A DNA stretch of 16,267 bases from Acanthamoeba lenticulata (Eukaryota > Discosea > Longamoebia > Acanthamoebidae), in NCBI GenBank assembly GCA_002179805.1, contig NAVB01001244.1:1-16267 (forward strand). Direction: 5' to 3'. The notes beneath the pieces were generated by a model that saw only the letters and a list, made by a program, of their open reading frames with translations, did no database searches and was not told where the DNA came from. A program made the translations under genes and the position numbers. Positions 1 through 9,900 of the stretch are shown here, one piece after another (position 1 is the first letter of the stretch; every line of letters begins with the position of its first letter).

Positions 1-1560
1 GCGAGGAAGAAGGTCAAGGGCAAGCGCAAGACGGATGATAAGAAGGAGAAGGAAGAAGAGGAGGAAGAGGAAGAGAAGGAAGAGAAGACTCTCGATTTCG
101 ATCATCTCCACAGACACAGCCTCGAGGAGCTGCAGAAGTTTGTTAAGGAGAAGCAGATCGATATGAGGCTGTACTCACACAACGGCAAGCATCCCTCCAA
201 GGAGGACTACATCCATGCGATCTTGCACAAGCATCTGTCTCCTCTTACCCTTGCCGAGCTCAAACGCGAGGTTCAGCAGAAGAAGATCGACATGAGTGAG
301 GATTACGGCAAAAACCCGCGCAAGGCTGACTACGTCTTGGCCCTCATCGATTACCGCATGGGCAACATGGGCGACAAGCTCTGGGATGGATGGAAGAAGA
401 TTTACCTCGTCGGTACCGAGTGGCAAAACTACGACGCCGTCTTCGACATCAAGTGGGACTTCAACCACCTCGGTGAGGCTCTCGAGGAAGGTGGCGAGCT
501 CTACGAAGCCGGCGCTAAGCACCCTGTCTACTTGTTCGGCGTCACTGAGCGTATGCCCTTCGCAATCCACCCCACATTAATTCTCACTAGTGCTAATCTT
601 CGTTTGCAAATCATCTTGCTATGTCCTTGCAGCCCAATATATCACTGTCGACGACTCCGAGCGTGTGGTCCACATCCCTGCCGTCGTGGCTGTAGTCTCG
701 GCCCTGGCTCCGCCCTCTGAGCTTCGCCTCAAGTCTGTGCAGAAGGAGGAGGAGGAGTCTGTGCCCATGAAGGAGCTCAAGATGGATTGGGTGCCCATGA
801 TCCCCAAGGAAGAGTGGAAGTACGTCACCCAGCACTGAGTTTCAAAACCCGCTCAAAGGACTTGAATCTCACCGCCTCCGCCTCTCATCTGCTGCAGGAC
901 CGACCCCAGGGCCTACGTTCCGCGCGCCTTCTACCTGGCGACGCATCAGAGGCGTGAGGGTCTCAAGGACATGAAGGAGGAGGAAATCGTCAAGTTCAAC
1001 TATGCGCTTCCCTACATCTTCCTCCCGCGCGCCCAGACCGAGCCCACCAGCGACTCGACCATTGTCAACGTCGTTACGGAGGTGAACGGCAAGGGCGCCA
1101 CCTTTGAGTTCGACTGGGAATTGGACGAGCTCGATGTACGTCTGCCTCTCTTATGTGTTTGTTGAACAAGACCTAACGCACGAGAGCAGGAGTTTTCTGA
1201 GAACCTGCTCAAGGAGTACGAGCTCGACCCGACCAAGGAAACCGAAAAGCTCGAGGCGCTGAAGCAGACGATCAGGGACACCGTCAACGCCGAGAAGAAG
1301 AGGATACGGCAGGAGAAGGCCGATTGGAAGAGCAAGATCGAGGGTCTGAGCCCCGAGAAGAAGAAGGCTCTCGACGAGCTCCAGATCTGGAAGTACTACC
1401 CGCACAACACCAACCCCGACATTTCCAAGAACAAGGTATGTACATCAAGGACTTCCTTTGCGCTGTTATTTCTTGCATAGAGTCATGCTAATGAACTTTT
1501 TTTGGTGTTTAGGTGGCGTTTGTCAACCGCTACTACGGAAAGGCGGACAAGATCTTGTAA
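1..1560 (+). CDS. Unrecognised protein with two SAP-like motifs, 5' partial
   Basis: Five exons fit: <1-550, 633-819, 898-1135, 1190-1435, 1513-1560. All junctions are GT..AG and in phase, giving 422 visible residues and a TAA stop. The visible part opens with a Lys/Glu-rich charged stretch (residues 1-29). Two tandem SAP-like units follow (about 40-75 and 83-119), each with an LxEL..K start, an ID-M centre, a GK..K segment and a DYI/DYV helix. After these come a compact domain with KIYLVGTEWQNYD and VYLFGVTEPQ, an acidic/aromatic segment with DPRAYVPRAFYLATHQ, and a charged helical C-terminus ending NRYYGKADKIL. SAP motifs often bind DNA or nuclear partners, so a nuclear role is possible, but this is inference. 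I do not recognise the family or assign a function. The gene start lies upstream of the window. Confidence in the exon model is high. Confidence 0.85.
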
Positions 1561-1682
1561 GGGAGGAGGAGGCGAAGGCGCGCGTTCTCGCCGGAACAAC
1601 GACGAGAGCAACCAAGACTAAGAGCTATGGAGTGGATGATCCTGCGCGCGAGCTCATCTGCCCTTCCGCAGTAGGGCCGACG
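1561..1682. other. Convergent 3' spacer between gene 1 and the minus-strand small gene
   Basis: Only 122 bp separate the two stop codons. A plus-strand ATTAAA at 1804-1809 could be the poly(A) signal of gene 1. If so, its 3' UTR runs antisense through the last exons of the minus-strand gene. No other gene is seen here. Confidence 0.5.
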
Positions 1683-2205
1683 CTAGGAGCGCCCCTCTTC
1701 ATCTGGACAGACAAGGGAAGAGAGGGAAAGAGAGAGAGAGAGAGAGACAGAGCAAGGGTTTTGTCGTGAGTATAAGGTGTGCATCGGCAAGGCTTTATTT
1801 TCTATTAAAGGGATGTTAGAGGTACCTTCATCCGAAGCGTCGAGGAGCTCCACCAGAAGGGGTCCTGCCTTCATGATGCCGGCCACAACCAACGGCCTGA
1901 AGGTTCAACACGTAAGCAGAAAGCTGCAGGCAAGAAATCGTTCTCTACCTTACAACAGTGCCGACGATGGTAGGTAAACTGCTGCCTCGAGAAGGCGCAG
2001 CCGTGGCTGACGAACGCGGCAAAGCACCCGACTCAGCAGATTGCGATAGATTCCGGCCGCGAATGCTTGTGCCGGCACTGGCTTTCGCCGGAGAAGAGAA
2101 AACCTTGCCGAAGGTGCTGGCGTCAGTCGCCAACGTGCGCGAAAGCACGGCAGATCGCGAAGAAGCGCATCCAGCGCGGATGGCCGCCGATGCAGCTCGT
2201 CGCAT
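1683..2205 (-). CDS. Small spliced gene, putative mitochondrial protein
   Basis: Three minus-strand exons join in phase: 2205-1949, 1896-1826 and 1702-1683, giving 115 residues and a TAG stop. Introns are 52 nt (GTAGAG..CAG) and 123 nt (GTACCT..CAG); the second has a long C/T tract before its acceptor. The N-terminus MRRAASAAIRAGCASSRSAV is rich in Arg, Ala and Ser with no acid before about residue 28, which is typical of a mitochondrial presequence. A hydrophobic segment near residues 80-105 (TIVGTVV, then PLVVAGIMKAGPLLVELL) could be one membrane helix. The end is acidic (DASDEDEEGRS). I do not recognise the family. RAD1 lies 120 bp upstream on the same strand. The alternative is that this is coincidental antisense reading, but frame continuity over three exons and the presequence favour a gene. 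Confidence 0.5.
1719..1750. repeat. (GA)n purine tract / minus-strand polypyrimidine tract
   Basis: The plus strand reads as almost pure purine with a run of GA dinucleotides. On the minus strand it is CT-rich and lies just upstream of a CAG acceptor at 1705-1703, so it probably serves as the polypyrimidine tract of the small gene's second intron. Confidence 0.7.
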
Positions 2206-2254
2206 GTTGTTGAGTTAGAAGAAATAAGGCCGAAAAACCTCTTTCCGTACACTT

Positions 2255-2260
2255 TTTATT
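2255..2260 (-). terminator. Candidate poly(A) signal of RAD1
   Basis: The minus strand reads AATAAA 66 nt downstream of the RAD1 stop codon and about 50 nt before the start codon of the next minus-strand gene. This fits a normal polyadenylation signal in a very tight gene arrangement. Confidence 0.55.
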
Positions 2261-2325
2261 TCTTTGTATTCTTGATTTAGGAATGTTTTAATTCGCTCTT
2301 TGTACAAGGGCCCACAGAGCCAAGG

Positions 2326-3711
2326 TCAGGCCTCCAAGTCTTCTTCCTCTACTTCGAGGGGGATGACGTAAAAGTCGAGGAAGGAGGTTTGCTCGTTGTC
2401 GGTCACGTACATGTGCTGCAGGTTGAGCGTACCGCGCTCGTTGATGCGCAGCTGCGTCTTGACTGATGACGCCAGAGCCTTCACCGTCGGTTGGACCAGC
2501 TTCGTCTTGTAACTGCTCTTACCACCACACAAACGAGAAACACGTCGGTGAACACGTTTAAGGATGAACATGTGTTTGACGGGAGCAGGTACGCACCTGT
2601 AGGATAACGTCTGAGTGCAGTGAAAGGCCTCGAACGCTTTCGAATCGCTCGGGAAGTCGATCTGGCAGCGAAAAAGAAGAAGGATATTAGCACTGGTGCT
2701 GGTGGAGAACATCAAGCAAGACTACATGCAGCTCGCGCACCTGGCAGCTGCCGTTGGGGCCGGTGGTGGTCAGCCGGAAATGGGGCGCGTCAGGCGACAT
2801 GAGAATGTTGAGCGTCTCGCTCGACCAGTCCAGTTCGTTCAGAGCCTCCTTCAGCGAGTCCGACTGCGACACACAGAAAAACACACCGAAAACACAAGTA
2901 AGAAAAGTGTACGAGGCGCGAGTGCCAAGCGCTCACAGCCCAACAACAGCGTACGGACGTACTTTCATGATGGCTTTGTTGAGGATGGGCACCGCTCGGA
3001 AGTGGTAGTCGGGAATGCCATCAGTCTCTAGCGTGCGGAGGCCACAGTCTGTGCGCACCGACTGGCTCTCCTCCAACCTGATGGTGGTGAAGAACGATGG
3101 TGGGTGTGAATCTCAGTGCCAAGCGCTGCGTGAAGGAAACAGAAAGAAGGGCCAAGCAGTACATGAGGAAGAGTGGGGTGCCATAGCCCTTGTAGATGAT
3201 CTGGAGAGAGGTGAAGCTGTTGGGCCCGCCGCCAAAGATATTGAGGCAGTCAATGAGTGTTGAGAGGTTGATCTTGAACTGGTCGGCGCGGTCGCTGCCA
3301 GCGTCTGCCTCGGACGACGATCCGCCACCAGGGGGAAGAGGTTCCTTATACTTGTACTCCTCGAACAGCTCCTTCTGGAGGAAGCAAGTGCCCATAAGCA
3401 CCTTTGACTCCTCGACCGCGAACTTGATGCCGCCGCTTTCTATCCGCATGGTGGCCAACTGCAGCGACCACCGCACCAGTTGCAAGCGTGAGGGCGAGTG
3501 GATGAAAAGAAGAAGGGAAGAATAGTCAAACACGAACCTGGTCTTTCTTGAGGTGAATGCCAGTGAGGATGCCTGTCAAGATTCGTGCATTGCTGATCTT
3601 GGCAAGGAAACACATTTCATCGACAAGCTGGCTCTCTGAACCAGTAATGGTGCCCGTTGCGGGGAAAGAGGATCCGCCATGCGGGTGGGACTCAGAGGAG
3701 GAAGCGTTCAT
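2326..3711 (-). CDS. RAD1: RAD1, 9-1-1 checkpoint clamp subunit
   Basis: Six exons (minus order): 3711-3538, 3458-3163, 3077-2963, 2863-2741, 2661-2597, 2512-2326. All junctions are GT..AG and in phase, giving 319 residues against about 280 in human RAD1. Family landmarks are clear: ISNARILTGILTGIHLKKDQ (ending at residue 58), INLSTLIDCLNIFG (121-134), YKGYGTPLFL, SLKEALNELDW, MSPDAPHFRLTTTG and EAFHCTQTLSYSYK. RAD1 has the PCNA fold and forms a ring with RAD9 and HUS1 that is loaded at damaged DNA and activates ATR-type signalling in the nucleus. An extra Gly/Ser/Asp-rich loop of about 20 residues (98-118) and an N-terminal extension explain the greater length. The acidic C-terminus (LEVEEEDLEA) resembles the acidic end of other RAD1 proteins. 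The ATG at 3711 is the first in the open frame. Confidence 0.93.
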
Positions 3712-3936
3712 TCAACTGAAGCGGCTGCAATTCACAGTTCGAGCTGTTTGAAACAATCTAAAAAGCCAGAAAAGAGAAGCTGAAAAAAAAAGAGTCATTC
3801 CAGGAAAAACGCGCACGTTCCTTACATTCTTTGAAAATCAAATACCTTCTTTTTAATAAAGGTTTTAGTTTGATCATCTTTCATCTTTCACGGCCGTGAA
3901 CCTGGGTGCCGGTCTTGGGTACTGAGGCAAGCGGCA
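3712..3936. promoter_or_regulatory. Bidirectional promoter region between RAD1 and the ALS2-like gene
   Basis: The two start codons point away from each other and are separated by 225 bp. The middle is A/T-rich, with an oligo-A run near 3784-3790 and TTTTTAATAAA near 3850-3860, and stands out from the GC-rich flanks. Promoter elements for both genes must lie here or within the 5' exons. I see no clear named motif. Confidence 0.5.
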
Positions 3937-6900
3937 ATGGAGGGCGATCTAGAGATGGAGGACGATCAATTAATCTTCAGCGTCGACGATTGTCGTCCTT
4001 CGGGCCGCTTGATGGCTCACGATTTGAACACACACTACGATGAGGAACCATTGCCCCAAGACGGGAGGGAGAGCAGTTACAGTCGTACTCGTTCTCTCTC
4101 TGCTTCTTGGCGCCAGACAATGATGATTCCACAGTCGCCGGCGCCAAGTACACGGTCGACCACTGCCCCACCAACCCTGTCTCCTTCGCCCTCGCCCACT
4201 TCTGCCACAGGCGCACCTCGAGCTGCCTCCACACGACACTCGGTCTTGACGGCAAGTGCCGAAACAGGGGTTCGGCGGCTTCAGCTCTTTCAATCTGCGC
4301 CCGCTTCGCCCAAGATGCAAAGCGACTGGGCTTCGGGCAGCCTCGAGGACTCGTCGGATGAAATGGAGGCCCGCGGCGTGTATTACTCTGCCGACTCAGC
4401 TGCTGCAACGGCCCACATAGTGCCCAGGCGCCTCTCGGGCTCGAAGATCTTTGACTACGCGTTGGCCCACGTCTCGTCCATTCCCATCCCCTCTTCTCTG
4501 GGCACCACTGCCCCCCTCGCCGCCATGGGGCCAGGCGCGTGTCCGCAGCTCTCGACCTCCTTCGATTCAGAGTTTGATCTCAACACCGAGATGAAGGCAC
4601 ACAAGGGCGCCTTTCGTGATGCCCTCGCGCTACGCGACGAGCAGCTGCTACTGCGCCTCAAGCAGAAGCAACGTGAACTCAAGCAAATGGAGACCGCTCT
4701 GCTCAAGAAACAGGAGGAATATCAGCTCCTCAAGGTTCGTGTGCACGTCTGCTCTCGAGGCAAGAAAGCGCACCTTCTCTGACACGCACACCTGACGCGT
4801 CGGTTCTGTCGTGCTCTCTGCAGAGCGAGTTGGAGGCGCGCAAGAAGCGGCCGCGCGACGGCCAAGCCCACTCCGCCTCTGGCGGGGAAGCGCTGAACTC
4901 TAAGGACTTGGCCGGTACCCAGCCCTTCCGCTTTTTCTTTATCGTGGTGCCCGAAGCTAGCTCGTGCAACTCGCTCAACGTGCACGTTGGCGTTGCAACA
5001 GACGCCGAGACCGCGCGCAACTTGCAGGTGTTTCACAGGCTGACCACGGCGCCGCGACGCAATCCGAGCGAGGACATCGCGCCTGGCCTCCTGCCCGCCA
5101 ATCCGGCCGGAGGCGAGGGTCTGGCCGCCGACGCCGCCGACAAGCAGGCCCTTGAGGATAAGGAAGCCCTCGAGCGTACGCTTTATGTGCCCTTCCCTTG
5201 CCTATTTCTTACATCAGCTGATTCATCAACACGGTTGGCCGTGCGCTGCAGTTTTTCAACCGTCGGAGCCGGAGGTACACACCTGTGGCTCGAACAGGAA
5301 CGGCACCTTGGGCTATTCCTCCAATTACGGCCAGTCCTCCTCGTCGCCGAACCAGGCACGGCCGTCCCTGCTCGCCACGTCGCACATGCAGCTCGCTTCT
5401 CACGCTCGTGCGCATGGACGGGTGGGAATCACAGGAGAGCGATGGATGGGACATCGAGTTCTTCCCGCGGTGCGTCAAAGGCCTGCTGGGCAAGCGCGTC
5501 TGCCAGGTGGAGGCCAACACGGGCCTCGCGGCCGCCATCACAGGTGCGAGCCCAAGGGCCCATCTTTTTTTTTCGCCGTTAAGAGCTCTCTTTAACGCGT
5601 CGCGATTCGCTGTTGTTTCACTCCGCCACGCAGAGGAGGGCGAGGTCTACACGTGGGGCCGCATCACAGCCAAGGGCGTCCCCATCCTGGGCCACGGTCC
5701 CTACGCCGGTGATCCCTGTATCATCCTCCAGCCGACGGTGCGTGCTACGCTGCCTCTGCGTCCAGGAGCGCGCCTAAAACTCATGCGCGCGGGTGTACGC
5801 TCGCACGCACACAACAGCCGAGGCGCGTCAATGCACTGGCCGACGTCAAGATCACGCAGATCGCCCTTGGGCACTACCATGCCCTGTGCCTGGCGAGCGA
5901 TGGCAAAGTCTACAGCGTGCGTTTTTCCTTCGCTCTTCCGACCGTGCTCTTCAGCCCACAGCTGATTCAAATTCCTGGGCCTGGCACTACAGTGGGGCGT
6001 CAACGACAAGGGCCAGTGCGGGACTGGCGATTGTATGAACCGGGACACTCCGGTGCCCACCAAGGATGCCTACGGGGGTGCTCCCTCCTCTGCAAGCAAT
6101 CCCCAGTGCGGCGGCAATCGTGCCTGACTCTCTATTATATGTGCTGCTATGTGATGCAGGTCCCGTAGTGCAGATCGCCTGCGGCGGGCAGCACAGCGCG
6201 TGTCTCAACCCGTCCGGCCAGCTTTTCACTTTTGGCAGTGGCGAGTACGGCCAGGTGCGCACTACCGCCCTCTTGTGCCGACACCTTAAGGCCCATCTTT
6301 CTGACCCTTGTCGACGGACGGACGCGCATGGCACAGCTTGGCCTGGGGGACGCGCATCACCACAGCTACCCGCGGCAAGTGCAGCTCTCGGGGAACCAGC
6401 CCATCAAGGCCGTCTCCTGCGGAAATCGCCACACGGCCTTTGTCACGGGTACCTCATGGCTCGCCCAACCCCCCAAGCGGCTCGTGAAGCGTGGCTGAGC
6501 CAGGGCATCGCGGGTGTAGTTGGGGGCGAGGTCTTCACTTGCGGCGACGGCGCGGCGCTGGGGCTCCCGGGCGGCGTGCTCTCTACGCCCCAGTTCATTC
6601 GGCTCCTGCGCGGCAAGTGCATCTCGAGCCTCTCGTGCGGCTCATGGCTCACCGCTGCTGTCACCGAGACTGGCGACGTCTACGTTTGTACGAGCCTTTG
6701 CTTCAGCGATGATCCTATTTTCTGTCGACTCACATCGGCGTCTCGCCGCCGGGACCACAGGGGGTCATTTGTCCTTCACCAGCCCGCACCCGGAGCGGAT
6801 GAAGCGTGCGATCACGGACACGGAGCTTGCCAGGTCGCGGGACAAGAGTGAAGGTAAGCCGTTTCGCGCCGCACACGCATCAGGCCAGGACTAACCTGCG

Positions 6901-9900
6901 GGGGAACTCGTTCCAACAATTATGATGAGCAGATATCGTATCGCCGCGCAAGGGCTCGTCGCCGGCCAAGGGGGCGACGGTGGGAGAGGTCGTCCCGCGG
7001 CTCCTCAAAGTCGACGGCCTCCACACGCAGTCTGTGCGCTACGTGGCCTGCGGCGGCCGCCATATTGCCTGCGTTACTGGTACGCTTCTTGCGGTCAGTC
7101 AGATGCGTGCACATGAGGCTAATACGGGTCTGGAATGCGTGGAATGCAGACGGCGGACGGGTCATGTGCTTTGGATCAAACAGCCACGGTCAGCTGGGCA
7201 TGGGCGTGGGCGACGCGAGCGCCGACGCCCACACGGAGGCGTCCGCAACGCGCGCCATGCAGTCGCTCACGCCGCCTTTTGATCGCTCGCGTAAGTTCTC
7301 GCTGGACGACACCAAGCAGGGCATCAGCACCGGGTCCGGGGCCAACGCGGCGACCAAAGCCAGCTCGCCCAAGGGCTCCCTCGAGCGCGAGCACACGTCC
7401 GACCTGTCCTTCCTCCACGCCAAGGACTCCAAGCCCACCGAACCGGGCCAGCCCGACGACCGTGTGCAACAACAGGAGAGCTCGAGCGAGCAGGAGAGCA
7501 GCAGCGACAGCGGCCATGGCGGGCCCGGGGCCAATACGAACCGGCGCGTGCGGGAGGAACGCGAGGGGCGTAGAGTAATGATCGCCAAGAAACTGCGTCG
7601 GGTGCGGCTCGTCGCCTGCGGCGAAAACACCACGATGATGCTCCTCGGTGCGTCTGCTCTCGTCGCCTCGCTCAGCGTGGCGTCCATACATGGGCATGAG
7701 CTGGGCTGATGCGGGGCTCGTCCTCAGATGCCCACCGGAGCAATCGGGATCGGGTCGTGTGGGACCTGCTGCGGTCGGAGCGGAGCTATGTGCGCATCCT
7801 CAACATCATCGTGCAGATCTACTATCGGCCGCTCTGCCAACGCATCCAAGAGAGCAAGTCCTTCCTCTTCTCCGAGAAGCTGATCAGGTGCGCGCCTCGC
7901 AGTAGTGATAATGAGGTGGGTGATCTCGTGGCACTGACGCGGCTCCGTCGTCACCACCGTCATCATCAGCATGGAGGAGGTGGACAAGATCTTCGGGAAT
8001 GTGGATCAGCTGCTCGAGTTTCAGCGCAACCTGCTCAACAAGTTGGACGCGTGCATGGCTTCTTGGCCCTGCCAACTCCTTGGCGATATCTTCCTCAACA
8101 TGGTACGCTTTCTTGCTTTATTATTCTTTTTTTTTTGTTTACATGTTTTCTCATTTCAATCCAAAAATCATTGGCTGGGAGCAGAAAGAGCTGCTTCCGC
8201 TCTACACGCGGTACTGCGCGGGGACGGCCAATGCGATCACCATCCTCAACAACGCCTCCAACAACCGCTCCCTCCTCAATTTCCTGTCGGTCCGAGCCCC
8301 TCTCCAGTGGGACTCCAGCTCGACCTGAGCCTGGGATGCTGACGCATCCTGTGGGGACACTCAGGAGTGCGCGCGGGAGGCCGACATCTACCGGAAGCGC
8401 GAGGACGAGAAGAAGGAGTTCACGCTGTCGTCGCTGCTGCTCGAGCCCACCATCCGCATCCACAAATACCTCTCCTACTTCCGCGTACGACAATTGATTT
8501 ACTCGTTTTTTAAAAATGCTTTTAATTATTCTAATTTACTTTCATGTTGCAGGAGATACTCGCGTACACGCCCAAGGACCACCCGGACTACGAGAACCTG
8601 GACTCGGTCTCCATTCACCTGCGTCAGGTGCGCTTTCTCTCATCAGGGCCTTTTCCCTTGCCCCGTCTCACGTCACCTCTAACGTCGTCGTTATCCACAG
8701 ATTGTGAAGAAGCTGACCGACGATCAGAGCCAACACGAGTACATGCGGCTCGTGGCCAAGATCCGCGGCCTCAAGCAGCTCATGCAGCCCTCGCGCATCT
8801 ACGTCAGCCAGACCTACGTCACCATACTTGGTACCTCCTCCTCCTCCTCCTCCTCCGCTCTCGTCGTCCTTCCATCGCCAAGCGCACAACACTGATGCCG
8901 TTGCCCTTTCCGGCTCTCAGGCGAACCGAACAAGAGCCCGCCCTACTCGCTGTTGCTCTACAACGACCTCCTGTGCGTCTGCTCGGCGATGGCGCTCGAG
9001 TACGAGATGCCGCTGCACACGGTGTGGGTCCAGTCGGACCCGCCCGACGTCGAGGACCCGGCGCGCACGTTTGCCGTCATCGGCGTCGAGCGCACCTTCC
9101 TCGTGCGGGCCAACAGCGAACACGAGCGCCTGGCCTTTGTCAACAACGTCCACTCCAAGATCGCCAAGCTGCTCGGGCAGCCCGAGCTCGGTCCGGCTCC
9201 TCTTCTCTCTTTCAAGCCTTTTCCCATTGACTCTCGCGTCGTGCTCACTTGCTCAATGGCTTACCTTCTGACCAGATAACAACCGGCGCTCGTTCAAGTA
9301 CGCGTTCATCACCGGCGCCATCTACGAGGGCCAGTGGATGTGGGGCAAGGTGCGTCGCCACCGCCTCTCCACATTACCAGCGCCGGCCCGAGCTGACAAC
9401 GTGAGGTGTTTGGGCGGGGCGGGGAGCGGACCAGTTCCACGGGATGGGCACCTACGAGAAGAACGGGGAGAAGTACGAGGGCGAGTGGGCCAACGGCCTG
9501 CGTGACGGCTTCGGGACATACTACAACCGCAAGGGCGGCCGCTACGAGGGCTGCTGGCGCAACGGCAAGCGCGGTACTCTCTCCCGCCAGTGCGATGCTG
9601 ACGTCGGCCAGCCACGTTAACTGACCCGTCCCGGGACCTCTGGCGCAGAGGGGCAGGGCACACAGCACTTCACCAAGGGCTCGGGCTACGACAAGTTCAT
9701 CGGCTCGTGGGTCAACGACAAGCGGCACGACGAGGGTTACCTCTACTTTGACAACGGAGACGTGTTCTTTGCGACGTGGGACAACGGCGTGCTCCTCCTC
9801 CCCTGCTCGGTCCTCTACGTCAACGGCGACAAATACGTGGGCGACTGGTCCGGCAAAGCCGTACGCGAGTCCATCCTCTCCCCTTGCGCAAGCCTGTCCC

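Noticed and set aside
1777..2218. Possible plus-strand spliced gene with donor at 1912 and acceptor at 1958
   Set aside because: The phases do not match: joining the two pieces hits a stop after four codons. The minus-strand model fits better and has a presequence.
7176..7697. 173-codon open frame on the minus strand
   Set aside because: It mirrors the RCC1 blade 7 exon; the translation is Ala/Val/Leu/Arg-rich without motif, while the plus strand has clear RCC1 sequence.
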